64,000 nt of DNA from Polynucleobacter sp. MWH-Svant-W18 (GTDB taxonomy: Bacteria; Pseudomonadota; Gammaproteobacteria; Burkholderiales; Burkholderiaceae): contig NZ_CP061293.1 of NCBI RefSeq assembly GCF_018687495.1, positions 1,488,001-1,552,000 of the forward strand, read 5' to 3'. This document shows positions 11,176-21,645 of this stretch, piece by piece (position 1 is the first letter of the stretch; each line of letters opens with the position of its first letter). A program made the translations under genes and the position numbers. The notes under the pieces were generated by a model that had not been told where the DNA came from, ran no database searches, and saw nothing but the letters and a program-made list of their open reading frames with translations.

Positions 11176-12075
11176 TTAAGACTGCTCAGTAAGCCTACTT
11201 AAGGCTTCGCGATACTTTTGGGCGGTTTTTTCAATAACTTCAGCAGGTAATTTGGGAGCTGGCGCCGTCTTAGGCCAAAGTTTGCCATCTACCATGGCAG
11301 TTTCAAGCCAATCACGCACAAACTGCTTGTCATAAGAGGGTGGGTTTGAACCAACGTAATAGGTCTCCGCCGGCCAGAAGCGAGAAGAATCCGCTGTCAG
11401 AATTTCATCCATCAAAACTAATTGGCCCGCATCATCTAAACCAAACTCAAACTTGGTATCAGCAATAATGATTCCCCGAGTAGCGGCGTACTCAGAAGCC
11501 TCTTTATACAAACGAATACTCACTTCGCGGATCTGGTTGGCCAATTTCTCACCAATCAACTCCACCACCTTTTCAAATGAAATGTTTTCATCATGCTCAC
11601 CCACTTCTGCTTTAGCAGCAGGCGTGAAAATCGGCTCAGGTAATTTTTGCGCATTCTCTAGACCATCAGGCAGGGCAATTCCACAAACCTTGCCAGTCTC
11701 TTTGTAATCTTTCCAACCGCTCCCGGCTAAATAGCCACGCACTACAGCCTCAACCAAAATTGGCTTCAAGCGCTTGGCAACTACTGCACGTCCCTGGACC
11801 TGAGAGACCTCTTCTGCAGTAACCACGGATGTTGGATCAATTCCAGTTAAGTGGTTTGGAATAACTTTGGCCAACTTATCAAACCAAAAATTAGCCATTT
11901 GATTCAGAACGACTCCCTTCTCGGGAATCGGTTCACCCATCACCACATCAAATGCAGATAAGCGATCAGTAGTGATCATTAGTAGCTTGTCATTGCCTAG
12001 TGCATAGACATCGCGCACCTTGCCTTTAGATAACAAAGGTAATGACTGAATAGAAGTGGCATACAAAGCTGGCAT
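11176..12075 (-). CDS. purC: SAICAR synthetase
   Basis: Phosphoribosylaminoimidazole-succinocarboxamide synthase ligates aspartate to CAIR using ATP. It has 299 residues, which is the longer form found in many proteobacteria and yeast-type enzymes. Visible motifs: [10 protein letters not shown] (nucleotide loop), [25 protein letters not shown] and DTKFEFGLD. It begins seven bases after fba ends and leads the purC-purE-purK group, so glycolytic and purine genes probably share a transcript. Confidence 0.98.
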   Translation of the reverse strand: MPALYATSIQSLPLLSKGKVRDVYALGNDKLLMITTDRLSAFDVVMGEPIPEKGVVLNQMANFWFDKLAKVIPNHLTGIDPTSVVTAEEVSQVQGRAVVAKRLKPILVEAVVRGYLAGSGWKDYKETGKVCGIALPDGLENAQKLPEPIFTPAAKAEVGEHDENISFEKVVELIGEKLANQIREVSIRLYKEASEYAATRGIIIADTKFEFGLDDAGQLVLMDEILTADSSRFWPAETYYVGSNPPSYDKQFVRDWLETAMVDGKLWPKTAPAPKLPAEVIEKTAQKYREALSRLTEQS

Positions 12076-12082
12076 TGTTAAA

Positions 12083-13147
12083 TCACTTTACGATCTGAGC
12101 AAGTTTTCCGCTCTTATAGAGTTCTGCCATTTTTTCTAATGGGATGGGTTTAATTTTGGATGCTTGACCTGCAGAACCAAAAGCCTGAAAGCGTGCAATA
12201 CAGACTTTTTTAGCTGCTTCACGGGCAGGCTTTAAATAATCGCGTGGGTCAAACTTACTAGGATTCTCAAATAGATAACGGCGAATCGCTCCTGTCATTG
12301 CTAAGCGAATATCGGTATCAATATTGATCTTACGAACGCCATTTTTAATACCTTCTTGAATCTCTTCTACTGGCACGCCATAAGTCTCTTTCATATCGCC
12401 GCCAAATTCTCGAATCTCTGCAAGTAGTTCTTGCGGAACACTAGATGAGCCGTGCATGACTAAATGGGTATTCGGAATACGCGCATGAATTTCTCTAATG
12501 CGATCAATTGCCAAAATATCGCCAGTGGGTTTCTTAGTGAACTTGTAAGCGCCATGACTGGTACCAATTGCGATGGCTAAAGCATCGCATTGGGTAGCTT
12601 TCACAAAATCAGCAGCCTGCTCAACATCCGTTAACAACTGCTCTCGAGTCATAGTGCCGTCTGCGCCATGGCCATCCTCTTTATCACCCTTCATTGTCTC
12701 GAGTGAGCCTAATACTCCCAACTCGGCCTCTACAGTGACTCCAATGGAGTGAGAGAACTTCACTACCTCTCTAGAAACATCTACGTTGTATTCATAGCTC
12801 GCCACAGACTTTCCATCAGCCTCTAAAGAACCGTCCATCATGACACTAGTAAAGCCACTCTTGATTGCTGCCATACACACAGCTGGACTTTGGCCATGAT
12901 CTTGGTGCATTACGACTGGAATATGCGGATAGGCTTCAACAGCAGCAGAAATTAAATGGCGTAAAAAGGCTTCACCTGCATATTTACGTGCACCGGCAGA
13001 AGCCTGCATGATCACTGGGGAATCAGCTTCATGAGCCGCCTCCATAATTGCAGTGACTTGCTCTAAATTATTGACATTAAATGCTGGTAAACCGTAACCA
13101 TTCTCAGCAGCATGATCCAAGAGTTGACGTAAAGATACTAAAGCCAT
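12083..13147 (-). CDS. fba: Class II fructose-1,6-bisphosphate aldolase
   Basis: This zinc-dependent aldolase cleaves FBP to DHAP and G3P, or forms it in gluconeogenesis. At 354 residues it belongs to the CbbA/Calvin-cycle subtype of class II enzymes common in betaproteobacteria. Visible: [20 protein letters not shown] (zinc-binding His and active-site Asp), EAELGVLGS, and the C-terminal [14 protein letters not shown]. No other Calvin-cycle gene is seen, so a glycolytic role is likely. It lies 70 bp downstream of pyk. Confidence 0.97.
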   Translation of the reverse strand: MALVSLRQLLDHAAENGYGLPAFNVNNLEQVTAIMEAAHEADSPVIMQASAGARKYAGEAFLRHLISAAVEAYPHIPVVMHQDHGQSPAVCMAAIKSGFTSVMMDGSLEADGKSVASYEYNVDVSREVVKFSHSIGVTVEAELGVLGSLETMKGDKEDGHGADGTMTREQLLTDVEQAADFVKATQCDALAIAIGTSHGAYKFTKKPTGDILAIDRIREIHARIPNTHLVMHGSSSVPQELLAEIREFGGDMKETYGVPVEEIQEGIKNGVRKINIDTDIRLAMTGAIRRYLFENPSKFDPRDYLKPAREAAKKVCIARFQAFGSAGQASKIKPIPLEKMAELYKSGKLAQIVK

Positions 13148-13217
13148 GATGTTCTCTTTGTTAATAACGTTAATAGTAGTAATTCAATATTTCGATGTAA
13201 TAGGTAGATGAAAAAAT

Positions 13218-14660
13218 TTAATTGGTTTTCACCTGGATAATTTTGAGGCTGTTGGTACCGCCCGGTTCGCCCATTGGCTCGCCTGAAGTTAATACCACTG
13301 TATCGCCCTTTTTAATTGCACCTGCTTGCTTTAAACACATTTCTACTTCTTGCAAAGCAGTATCCCGATCGCGGCTGTAGTCCAAACCGAGTGGGGTGAC
13401 ATTACGGTAGGTGCTTAAAGAACGTTGCGTAGCAATCTTCGAAGTCAAAGCAAAAATTGGTACGTGAATATTATGTCGACTCATCCAAATTGCGGTTGAG
13501 CCGGAGTCAGTAAGCGCAGCAATTGCATTCGCATTTAAGTGATGAGCGGTAAATAAGGCCCCCAGCGCAATTGTTTGGTCTATTCGAGTAAAGGTTTGAT
13601 CCAAAAAGTCGGTATCTAATTGCACACGATAGGACTTCTCTGCCTCGACACAAATTTCTGCCATCGCCTTAATAGTCTGCACTGGGTACATGCCAGTAGC
13701 CGACTCAGCAGAGAGCATCACTGCATCAGTGCCGTCTAGTACCGCATTTGCTACATCACTCACTTCGGCCCGCGTTGGCACTGGCGCACTAATCATTGAC
13801 TCCATCATTTGAGTGGCGGTGATCGTAAACTTATCAGCCTCGCGCGCCCAAGCAATCATGCGTTTTTGGAGTGCTGGTACAGCTGCATTACCCACCTCGA
13901 TTGCTAGATCACCGCGAGCAACCATAATGCCGTCGCTTTCTGCAATGATGCTTTTGAGAGCATCTGGCTCTATCGCCTCTGCACGCTCGACTTTGGCGAT
14001 CGTTTTTACCTTACCAACTCCATACTTAGCACTTGCAGCATCTGCTAGCTTACGGGCATAGGCCATATCTGCGCCATCTTTTGGAAAGCTAATCGCCAAA
14101 AAGTCAACTCCCATAGCAATCGCCGCATCTAAGTCAGCAATATCTTTCTCAGTCAAGGCTGGCGCAGTTAAACCTCCACCTGCACGATTAATACCTTTGT
14201 TATTAGAGAGCGGGCCACCTTGCTCAACGAGCGTGAAAATCTCTCCACCCTTGACGCTTTCAACCCGAAGCACTACTAAACCATCGTTTAATAGCAAGCG
14301 ATCACCTGGCTTCACATCGTTTGGCAACTCTTTGTAATCAAGGCCTACGCGTCCTTGATCGCCTAATTGACAGGCAACATCTAAAACAAATTTTTCACCT
14401 TCTTTCAGAAGGACTTTGCTATCAGCAAATTTTCCCACCCGAATTTTTGGACCTTGCAGATCCGCCATGATGCCGACTTCTTTACCCACTTCAGCGGAAA
14501 TACTTCTCACCAAATCATGACGAGCCTTATGATCTGCAACCGTACCGTGTGAAAAGTTTAGACGCACGACATCGACGCCCGCACGAATCATATCGCTTAA
14601 CACCTCAGGCTTTTCTGATGCAGGCCCTAGAGTGGCGATGATTTTGGTTGCTCGTAACAT
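13218..14660 (-). CDS. pyk: Pyruvate kinase
   Basis: This transfers phosphate from PEP to ADP to give pyruvate. It has 480 residues. Visible: N-terminal TKIIATLGPASE, RLNFSHG (substrate and cation binding), IMADLQGPKIRVG, KVERAEAIE, MVARGDLAIEVG, and TATQMMESM followed by PTRAEVSDVANAVLDGTDAVMLS in outline (catalytic barrel end). It starts two bases after pgk ends and heads toward fba, giving a glycolytic cluster. Confidence 0.98.
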   Translation of the reverse strand: MLRATKIIATLGPASEKPEVLSDMIRAGVDVVRLNFSHGTVADHKARHDLVRSISAEVGKEVGIMADLQGPKIRVGKFADSKVLLKEGEKFVLDVACQLGDQGRVGLDYKELPNDVKPGDRLLLNDGLVVLRVESVKGGEIFTLVEQGGPLSNNKGINRAGGGLTAPALTEKDIADLDAAIAMGVDFLAISFPKDGADMAYARKLADAASAKYGVGKVKTIAKVERAEAIEPDALKSIIAESDGIMVARGDLAIEVGNAAVPALQKRMIAWAREADKFTITATQMMESMISAPVPTRAEVSDVANAVLDGTDAVMLSAESATGMYPVQTIKAMAEICVEAEKSYRVQLDTDFLDQTFTRIDQTIALGALFTAHHLNANAIAALTDSGSTAIWMSRHNIHVPIFALTSKIATQRSLSTYRNVTPLGLDYSRDRDTALQEVEMCLKQAGAIKKGDTVVLTSGEPMGEPGGTNSLKIIQVKTN

Positions 14661-14662
14661 AT

Positions 14663-15874
14663 TTAGTCTTTCGCCCGTTCGGCTAATACTGCAAAGGCTG
14701 GTAAGGTTTTACCTTCGAGAAACTCCAAGAAAGCGCCGCCGCCAGTAGAGATGTAATCCACTTGATTTTCAATACCGTACTTCGCAATAGCAGCCAAAGT
14801 ATCGCCGCCGCCAGCAATCGAAAATGCCGGCGAATGGGCAATAGCAGCAGCCAGCATTTTGGTGCCGCCGCCGAATTGATCAATTTCAAATACACCTAAA
14901 GGGCCATTCCAAACAATCGTACCGGCGTGGGCGAGCATGATTGATAAACGAGCTGCAGTCTTAGGTCCAATATCCAAAATCATATCGTCCTCTGCCACCT
15001 GATCTGCAGGCACGCGATTTGCACGCGCCAGTGGTGAAAGCTCATTCGCTACAACGACATCCTCTGGAATCGGAACATGCGCACCACGTTTTTCCATGAG
15101 CTCCATGATTTCTCTAGCTTCCTGCACCAAATCGGGCTCAGCAAGTGATTTACCAATCGGCAGACCTTTAGCTAGCATGAACGTGTTGGCAATTCCGCCG
15201 CCAACAATCAGTTCGTCAACCTTGTCAGCCAAGGCTTTAAGGATAGTGAGCTTCGAAGAAACTTTAGAGCCTGCAACAATTGCTACTAGTGGACGCTTCG
15301 GGCTTGCCAATGCTCGACTTAATGCATCCAATTCAGCAGCCATCAAAGGGCCAGCACAAGCAACCGGTGCAAACTTTGCAACCCCATGCGTAGTTGCTTC
15401 AGCACGATGTGCAGTACCAAATGCATCATTGACATATACATCACACAAAGCGGCAATCTTTTTTGCTAACTCGTCGCTATTCTTTTTCTCGCCAATATTC
15501 AAACGGCAGTTTTCCAGAAGCACCACTTCTCCGGGATTAACTTCAAAACCACCCTCAACCCAATCACTTATCAGCGGAACCTTACGATTCAGTAAGGTAG
15601 CAATACGATCAGCCACGGGCGCCAAACTATCTTCAGATTTAAATTCGCCTTCAGTCGGACGACCCAAGTGAGAGGTCACCATCACCGCCGCACCAGCATC
15701 CAAACACATCTGAACTGCAGGCATAGACGCCCGAATACGGGTGTCTTCTGTAATGTTCCCCGCTTCATCTTGGGGAACATTAAGGTCAGACCGGATTAAA
15801 ACCCGTTTTCCCTTCAATTGGCCTGACTGGGCCAATTCACTTAAACGCTTAACTTTGAATAAGGTATCCGGCAT
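14663..15874 (-). CDS. pgk: Phosphoglycerate kinase
   Basis: This interconverts 1,3-bisphosphoglycerate and 3-phosphoglycerate with ADP/ATP. It has 403 residues. Visible: [12 protein letters not shown] (substrate loop), [31 protein letters not shown], and the C-terminal GGGDTLAAI nucleotide loop. It is the first gene of the leftward pgk-pyk-fba-purC-purE-purK-sua5 run. No clear Shine-Dalgarno sequence precedes its ATG, and the promoter must lie in the 189-bp divergent gap before ilvE. Confidence 0.98.
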   Translation of the reverse strand: MPDTLFKVKRLSELAQSGQLKGKRVLIRSDLNVPQDEAGNITEDTRIRASMPAVQMCLDAGAAVMVTSHLGRPTEGEFKSEDSLAPVADRIATLLNRKVPLISDWVEGGFEVNPGEVVLLENCRLNIGEKKNSDELAKKIAALCDVYVNDAFGTAHRAEATTHGVAKFAPVACAGPLMAAELDALSRALASPKRPLVAIVAGSKVSSKLTILKALADKVDELIVGGGIANTFMLAKGLPIGKSLAEPDLVQEAREIMELMEKRGAHVPIPEDVVVANELSPLARANRVPADQVAEDDMILDIGPKTAARLSIMLAHAGTIVWNGPLGVFEIDQFGGGTKMLAAAIAHSPAFSIAGGGDTLAAIAKYGIENQVDYISTGGGAFLEFLEGKTLPAFAVLAERAKD

Positions 15875-16063
15875 GAGAATGTATAAATAAGGTGGTTTTT
15901 AGGGAATGCTCCATTCTAAATCGTCCAGCCTTCGCACCCAAGGGATCTGAGCCATCAAACCACCCCGCCTGCTCTACAATAGGAGTTTGGGCGCATTTTC
16001 AGTCGGGGGAGCTAAAACCCTGGTTGAGCGCCCCGATTAACCAGATACAAAAAGGTAGAGAAA

Positions 16064-16987
16064 ATGTCGATGTCCGACCGCGATGGCTTTATTTGGTCCG
16101 ATGGGAAGCTAATTCCTTGGCGAGAGGCCAATATTCACGTCCTTACACACAGCCTGCATTACGGCATGGGCGTATTTGAGGGAATCCGGGCCTACAAGAC
16201 TCCTAATGGCACAGCCATTTTCCGCCTTCCAGAGCACGTCAAACGTCTCTTTAATGGCACCAAGATCTTCCAAATGAATATGCCATTCAGCCAGCAAGAA
16301 ATTACCAAGGGCATTATTGACGTAGTCAATAGTAATGAGCTGGAGGCTTGCTACATCCGCCCAATTATTTTTATTGGCTCCCAAAAACTAGGCATCTCCC
16401 CGAAGGGTAACTCTATCCATACTGCAATCGCAGCCTGGGAATGGGGTGCTTATCTCGGCGAGGATGGTATTAACAAAGGTATTCGTGTGAAGACTTCTTC
16501 ATTTACGCGTCACTTTGTGAACTCTTCATTAGTACGCGCTAAGGCATCTGGCTATTACATCAACTCCATTTTGGCTAACCAAGAAGTCACTGCCAATGGA
16601 TATGACGAAGCCCTATTACTAGATACTGAAGGTTATGTGTCTGAGGGATCTGGTGAAAATATTTTCATGGTGAGCGATGGCATTGTTTATACGCCTGATT
16701 TAGCTTCATGCTTAGATGGCATTACACGCGATTCAATTATTGAGATTGTGAAAGATCTCGGCTTAGAGTTGCGCGAGAAACGCATCACTCGCGATGAAAT
16801 CTATTCTGCTGATGAAGCTTTCTTCACTGGCACTGCTGCTGAAGTAACCCCGATTCGTGAGCTTGATGATCGCACTATCGGTGATGGTAAGCGCGGTCCT
16901 ATCACTGAAAAAATTCAGAAGACGTATTTTGATGCTGTTTATGGCAGAAGTGATAAATACAAATCTTGGCTCACCTACGTGAAATAA
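16064..16987 (+). CDS. ilvE: Branched-chain amino acid aminotransferase
   Basis: This PLP-dependent fold-IV aminotransferase performs the last step of Leu, Ile and Val synthesis and the first step of their breakdown. It has 307 residues. Visible: SDRDGFIWSDGKLIPWREA, HYGMGVFEGIRAY, RAKASGYYINS (the PLP Lys) and GSGENIFMV. An AGGTAGAG ribosome site precedes the ATG; a second in-frame ATG two codons later is possible. It is divergent from pgk and followed 26 bp later by a small zinc protein. Confidence 0.97.
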   Translation: MSMSDRDGFIWSDGKLIPWREANIHVLTHSLHYGMGVFEGIRAYKTPNGTAIFRLPEHVKRLFNGTKIFQMNMPFSQQEITKGIIDVVNSNELEACYIRPIIFIGSQKLGISPKGNSIHTAIAAWEWGAYLGEDGINKGIRVKTSSFTRHFVNSSLVRAKASGYYINSILANQEVTANGYDEALLLDTEGYVSEGSGENIFMVSDGIVYTPDLASCLDGITRDSIIEIVKDLGLELREKRITRDEIYSADEAFFTGTAAEVTPIRELDDRTIGDGKRGPITEKIQKTYFDAVYGRSDKYKSWLTYVK

Positions 16988-17013
16988 TTTCTTTTAGTGT
17001 TTAGGAATAGCAT

Positions 17014-17202
17014 ATGACTCAAGCTCAAGCGTTAATGGTAGATGGTAAAGATCTCCCATTACATTGCCCAACGAATCAAACACCAGCCTGGAACTCTCAT
17101 CCACGGGTGTTCTTGGACATCACCAAAACCGGGGAAGCAAAGTGTCCATACTGTGGCGCTGAGTACAAACTCATTCCTGGCACCGAGCCACACGGACACT
17201 GA
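17014..17202 (+). CDS. Small CHCC zinc-finger protein
   Basis: This is a 62-residue protein with the zf-CHCC pattern: HCP near residue 20, a His in SHPRVFLD, and a C-terminal CPYCGAEYKL knuckle. The family includes the mitochondrial complex I subunit NDUFS6; bacterial members are small, and their job is not settled. AGGAA precedes the ATG. Its position between ilvE and waaF is, as I recall, common in Burkholderiales, so it may be co-transcribed with ilvE. Confidence 0.88.
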   Translation: MTQAQALMVDGKDLPLHCPTNQTPAWNSHPRVFLDITKTGEAKCPYCGAEYKLIPGTEPHGH

Positions 17203-17247
17203 GCCTCATCAGCGCCTTTCATCAGGCGCTGAGTCGGGATACAACAT

Positions 17248-18279
17248 ATGCGAAGTATTCTGATCATCGCCCCGAACTGGATTGGGGATGCTGTAACTAC
17301 CCAGCCACTTCTGGCCACTCTCAAAGCACAATATCCAGAATCTAGAATTGATGTTCTGGCTAGCCATTGGGTTGCACCCATCTATCGCGCTTGCTCGGAA
17401 GTTAACCAAGTCATTGAAGCCCAGCTCGAACATAAAAAACTACAGTGGAATTTACGCAAACAGTTAGCTAAAGAGATTGAATCTAAAAACTATCAAGCCT
17501 GTTTTGTATTACCCAATAGCTTTAAGTCTGCTCTTATTCCTTGGCTGGCTAATATTCCATTTCGTATTGGCTATCGTGGTGAATGCCGTTTTGGCCTGAT
17601 CAATGTAGCGCTTGATAATCCCAGCAAAGTGAATCGCCCACCGATGGTGGAACACTACTTAGCACTCAGCCATCTCCTCAAAGAAGGTGAGCTAGCCACT
17701 TCGGTCAAGCTAACACCTAAGCTCAATATCCCGCAGATAGCAAAACAATTAGTAGAAAAAAAGATTCAGGATCATGGCGTCAATCCTCAATCTATTTACG
17801 TACTGTGTCCCGGTGCAGAATATGGCCCTACTAAGCGCTGGCCTACCGACCATTTTGCAAAACTCACAAAGCTTTTATTAGCCGAAAATTCTAGCAATCA
17901 GGTGATCTTGTTAGGCGGCAAAGGTGACCATATTCTTGGCCAGGAAATTACATCCCAAGCGGGAGCTGTAGACAATCTGCAGAACTGGTGTGGTGAAACC
18001 TCGCTAGATGAAGCGATTGCCCTAATTAGCATGAGTAAGGCCGTCATCAGCAATGATTCGGGCTTAATGCACATTGCAGCAGCTCTCAATACTCCTCAGA
18101 TTGCTATCTTTGGATCCAGTGATCCAGCCCATACTCCACCCCTTTCCAATAAGGCTAAGGTGATCTGGTTGAATATGTCTTGCAGCCCATGCCATAAAAG
18201 AGAGTGTCCTTTAGGCCACTTACTGTGCTTAAAAGACATCCTGCCGGAACAAGTATTCGCTACACTCAACACCTTGTAG
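17248..18279 (+). CDS. waaF: ADP-heptose:LPS heptosyltransferase II
   Basis: This GT9-family enzyme adds the second L-glycero-D-manno-heptose to the LPS inner core at the cytoplasmic membrane. It has 343 residues. Visible: ILIIAPNWIGDAV at the N-terminus, YVLCPGAEYGPTKRWP, and NDSGLMHIAAAL (sugar-nucleotide loop). It fits with gmhB at 56933, which makes its heptose precursor, and with lptD, which exports the LPS. It starts 45 bp after the CHCC gene and is followed by two small genes on the same strand. Confidence 0.95.
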   Translation: MRSILIIAPNWIGDAVTTQPLLATLKAQYPESRIDVLASHWVAPIYRACSEVNQVIEAQLEHKKLQWNLRKQLAKEIESKNYQACFVLPNSFKSALIPWLANIPFRIGYRGECRFGLINVALDNPSKVNRPPMVEHYLALSHLLKEGELATSVKLTPKLNIPQIAKQLVEKKIQDHGVNPQSIYVLCPGAEYGPTKRWPTDHFAKLTKLLLAENSSNQVILLGGKGDHILGQEITSQAGAVDNLQNWCGETSLDEAIALISMSKAVISNDSGLMHIAAALNTPQIAIFGSSDPAHTPPLSNKAKVIWLNMSCSPCHKRECPLGHLLCLKDILPEQVFATLNTL

Positions 18280-18302
18280 TAATTTCTCAGGAAAAGTGAG
18301 CT

Positions 18303-18737
18303 ATGTCCAAACTTGCCAGACTCTTTCATAATGCAGATGAAGTAGTGGATGCTTGGCGCGATGCATTGCGTCATCGGGATGTACAAAGCGCCTTAGATAT
18401 TTGGCTTGATGATGACTCTATTACCTGCGTACTACCTGAAGGTCACCGCTTAAGTGGACATGCTGAAATCCGCAAGGGTCTAGAACGTTTACTCTCTAAG
18501 CAGCCCTTATTTCTTGAGCCAATTGCTTGTATTAGCCACACTATCTTGGGTGCTGCGGTATATGACACCACAGAAGCAGTTCACCTCAGAGCAGATCAAG
18601 TAGAGGCTGAGTTTTTTCTTAATATCACCTTGGTCCTTCTGCAAGATAGTCAAGGTTGGCGCATCGCCCATTTACACGCAAGTCGCTCTACCGAAGAAAC
18701 ATTTGACGCTCCGTCAACACCACACGGACTGCATTAA
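18303..18737 (+). CDS. SnoaL/NTF2-like small protein
   Basis: This is a 144-residue soluble protein with the NTF2-like cone fold pattern: an N-terminal helix with VVDAWRDALRHRDV, an acidic LDDDSITCVLPEG stretch, a 'GH.EIR.GL..LL' segment, and a final beta strand with WRIAHLHAS. Proteins like this follow waaF in related bacteria as I recall, but no substrate is known. A GGAAAAGTGAG ribosome site precedes the start. It is followed nine bases later by another conserved gene, so waaF, this gene and the next probably form one operon. Confidence 0.8.
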   Translation: MSKLARLFHNADEVVDAWRDALRHRDVQSALDIWLDDDSITCVLPEGHRLSGHAEIRKGLERLLSKQPLFLEPIACISHTILGAAVYDTTEAVHLRADQVEAEFFLNITLVLLQDSQGWRIAHLHASRSTEETFDAPSTPHGLH

Positions 18738-18745
18738 TCATCATC

Positions 18746-19372
18746 ATGGATGAGCAAGTATTACGATCGCTCATCAAATGGCCTAATGTGCCAGATTGCT
18801 ACGGCTGGCTTGCTTTAGATAGAAGAGGTCAATGGCGCATGCGGGATGAATTTGCGCAGCAACATCAATTACCAGGACAAGTCATTAATCATCAGGGATT
18901 AAAAGAATTTATCGCTAGAAACTATACCAGCGATGGTCAAGGTAGATTCTTTTTTCAAAATGGTCCGCAGCGAGTCTTCATCACCCTTGATGCTACACCC
19001 TGGATAGTACGGATCAACTCAAATAATGAGGGTTTACAGTTCACTACTCAATGCCACAATACGATTGAACCACGCGCAGCATTCAGTGATGAGCTTGGAA
19101 ATATCTACATCGCTGGCTCAATAGATCCAGCGCCCTATAAAGAGCAGGATGCGTCGTCATTTACCTATGGAGATCACATGAGCGTAGCGCTCTTACATGA
19201 TCATGACTTAGATCAATTTTCTGAATTAGCAAAATTGCATCAGGCTGCCTGTAGTTTTGCTGGCACTTGGACTTGGCAAGAAAAGCAGCTTCCACTGGAC
19301 CCGATACACTCCGATGAGCTGGCTGGTCGCTTTCATTTCATCCCAAAACCAAGCAATCAGAGCAGTGTTTAG
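18746..19372 (+). CDS. Conserved hypothetical protein (208 aa)
   Basis: I do not recognise a named family. The protein is soluble, with no signal peptide or membrane helix. It begins by describing a globular domain: WPNVPDCYGWLALDRRGQWRMRDEF, here abbreviated by its conserved Trp and Arg residues at about 13, 22, 30 and 32. The middle has 'F.QNGPQRVF..LD.TPW..R', and the C-terminal half contains an acidic stretch and a Trp-rich FAGTWTWQEKQLPLDPI segment. It belongs to the waaF operon by orientation and spacing. The last four bases overlap the convergent M48 protease gene. Confidence 0.75.
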   Translation: MDEQVLRSLIKWPNVPDCYGWLALDRRGQWRMRDEFAQQHQLPGQVINHQGLKEFIARNYTSDGQGRFFFQNGPQRVFITLDATPWIVRINSNNEGLQFTTQCHNTIEPRAAFSDELGNIYIAGSIDPAPYKEQDASSFTYGDHMSVALLHDHDLDQFSELAKLHQAACSFAGTWTWQEKQLPLDPIHSDELAGRFHFIPKPSNQSSV

Positions 19373-21066
19373 CTCGGCAACTTACCTTGCTCCTTGAGTT
19401 CATCTCGGTATTGCCTTTGCATTTCACGTAAGCGGGCATCGATACTAGAGCCTTGATAGTAATCAGAGTCGCTAGCCGTGCGAGCGATCTTTAATTGCTC
19501 AATTGCAGAGGGCCATGCACCCTCCAAGGCATATTTTTCACCCAATGCGAAATGACGCATTGCTACATTTTTAGCCTGATCATAGGCCTTAGATAATAAA
19601 GTCCACCACACAATTTCATTGGGCTGTAAGCGAGTGCGAGCTTTTAGCCAAGTAATGGCATCATTAGTACGCCCCAATGCTAACTCCGCATTAATCATTG
19701 CAGCCCCAGCTGCGTAAGACTGTGGGTATGCGCGTAGAGTACTTTGTGCGATTTGCAAGGCTTCCTCTCCTTTGCCTTTAGCCAATGCCAATTCAGAGGC
19801 AGTGATATCTAAGGATAAGCTTTGTCTTTGAATCGGCGAGCCTGGAGCGCTAGCGGTCTGCGCAAGATTGCGCGCTTGCTGCAAATACGACTCTGCTTGA
19901 TCAATTTTTCCTTGCCGTTGCGCAATGAGAGCCAAACCATAGAAACCCTCCATTTGCTTGCCAGCTTGTGCTTGCTTACTAAAGCTCTCAAAAGTATTTT
20001 TTAGGTCATATAGCCCGCTTGAAGTCCCTGACTGCTCCATGCGTGCTCTCGCTTTAATGAAATAAAACTCCACTGAGGTGGGAACATTACGTGATGCCAC
20101 AGTTCTAGCACGGTCCTGCATATCAGCTATACGATCTGTTGTTAGGGGATGGGTGCGCACATAGGCTGGTACGCCTTTATCCATCACACCAGTGGCTTTT
20201 TGCAAACGCTGAAAAAAACCTGGAGCACCATTCACGTCATAGCCACTCGCATCTAGAATCTGAAAGCCAACTCGATCAGCCTCACGCTCAGCATCCCTCG
20301 AATAGGAGAGTTGATTGTCAACGGCGAGAGCCTGACCACCTTGCATTAGTCCAGCAGCTGCAGAGGGGTTACGAGACATCGCTAACGCACCAAGTACCAT
20401 GCCCGCAATAGCAATCATAGTGTTAGTCGATTGCTTATCCATTTGACGCGCGAGGTGGCGTTGCAATACGTGCCCCGTTTCATGGCCCATGACCGAGGCA
20501 ACCTCAGAATCAGTTTCAGCGCTGACAAGTAAGCCAGTATGAAAGCCTATAAACCCACCTGGTAAAGCAAACGCATTGATACTGCTATCTTTAACCGCAA
20601 ATACTTCAAAGTTATAAGCGCCACTCCCTTGCTCATTGGCACCCCCAAGCTGCAATTTTTTGGCTGCCTGCAGTAAACGACGCTCCATCGTGTTCAGAAA
20701 ATCATAAATTGGTAAGTCGTTGGAATAATCTGGATCAGGTCGGATTTGACGCATAATCATCTCGCCATATTTACGCTCATCGATTCGACTTAATGAGTCC
20801 CCACCTGGATCGCCCATATCAGGCAAAACAATATTGGGCTGACTTCTTGAGGCATTACGCGATGGTAATTTAGAAGATTGAGCCTCAGGGGACTGCATAG
20901 CCCTGCCAATATTTTGGATAGCTGCAGAATTACCCTCTACAGAGACATCACCTGCGGTAGCAGCCACAACAGGCGCAATACCATAAGGCATCATGGCCAA
21001 TATGAGCTGAATGGACAAAACTCGCTGCAAAAAAGAGGTTTTTTTAAGGGGCTTTATATCCTGCAT
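19369..21066 (-). CDS. bepA: Periplasmic M48 metalloprotease with TPR repeats (BepA-like)
   Basis: This is a 565-residue exported zinc protease that probably helps assemble or degrade outer-membrane proteins such as LptD, which is also encoded here. Order: signal peptide (about 1-36); M48 catalytic domain with HETGH at 195-199 as zinc ligands and the [12 protein letters not shown] motif near 256-267 (third ligand); and a C-terminal TPR array (about 340-540). BepA/YfgC has this layout. It is divergent from moaC, with 23 bp between the two starts, so the promoters must overlap. Confidence 0.92.
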   Translation of the reverse strand: MQDIKPLKKTSFLQRVLSIQLILAMMPYGIAPVVAATAGDVSVEGNSAAIQNIGRAMQSPEAQSSKLPSRNASRSQPNIVLPDMGDPGGDSLSRIDERKYGEMIMRQIRPDPDYSNDLPIYDFLNTMERRLLQAAKKLQLGGANEQGSGAYNFEVFAVKDSSINAFALPGGFIGFHTGLLVSAETDSEVASVMGHETGHVLQRHLARQMDKQSTNTMIAIAGMVLGALAMSRNPSAAAGLMQGGQALAVDNQLSYSRDAEREADRVGFQILDASGYDVNGAPGFFQRLQKATGVMDKGVPAYVRTHPLTTDRIADMQDRARTVASRNVPTSVEFYFIKARARMEQSGTSSGLYDLKNTFESFSKQAQAGKQMEGFYGLALIAQRQGKIDQAESYLQQARNLAQTASAPGSPIQRQSLSLDITASELALAKGKGEEALQIAQSTLRAYPQSYAAGAAMINAELALGRTNDAITWLKARTRLQPNEIVWWTLLSKAYDQAKNVAMRHFALGEKYALEGAWPSAIEQLKIARTASDSDYYQGSSIDARLREMQRQYRDELKEQGKLPS

Positions 21067-21089
21067 ACCTATATGGTAAAACTTATCCC

Positions 21090-21569
21090 ATGAACAAACT
21101 AACTCATTTTGATGACAGCGGCCAAGCCCACATGGTAAATGTAGGTGATAAAGCTGCCACCCATAGGGTTGCCATTGCCACCGGCAAAATCAGCATGCTT
21201 CCCAAAACCTTCAAGATGGTGGATGCAGGGACCCATAAAAAAGGTGACGTGCTTGGAATCGCCAGAATTGCAGGTATACAAGCATCTAAGAAAACGGCTG
21301 ATTTGATTCCACTATGCCATCCGCTAGCCTTAACCCATGTAAGCATCGAGTTTCAAAAAAATAATCAAGAAAGTAGTATCAGCTGTCAAGTCCGAGCAGA
21401 AACTACAGGCCCTACTGGGGTTGAAATGGAAGCCCTCACAGCAGTCCAAGTTGCCCTTCTCACAGTTTATGACATGTGCAAAGCAATAGATCGCGGCATG
21501 GTGATGGGAGATATCAAACTACTTGAGAAGAGTGGCGGGAAGAGTGGTGAGTGGAAGATGAAGAAATAA
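21090..21569 (+). CDS. moaC: Cyclic pyranopterin monophosphate synthase
   Basis: This acts in molybdenum cofactor synthesis after MoaA, converting the GTP-derived intermediate to cPMP. It has 159 residues. Visible: [16 protein letters not shown], the [17 protein letters not shown] active-site segment, [13 protein letters not shown], and [11 protein letters not shown] with catalytic Asp/Lys. The copy appears intact. Its last 110 bp are repeated in decayed form at 22971-23080 (see that entry). Confidence 0.97.
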   Translation: MNKLTHFDDSGQAHMVNVGDKAATHRVAIATGKISMLPKTFKMVDAGTHKKGDVLGIARIAGIQASKKTADLIPLCHPLALTHVSIEFQKNNQESSISCQVRAETTGPTGVEMEALTAVQVALLTVYDMCKAIDRGMVMGDIKLLEKSGGKSGEWKMKK

Positions 21570-21645
21570 AAACTAAACCAAAGAGTAGTTTTTAAAAAAT
21601 ATGGTTAGCTCTATCCAATATTCGCCCCAAAAGCATTAAAAAATG

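Noticed and set aside
15891..15964. Inverted repeat GGTGGTTT / AAACCACC between pgk and ilvE
   Set aside because: Only eight bases and about 58 bp apart; expected by chance in a gap of this size, with no supporting promoter signal.
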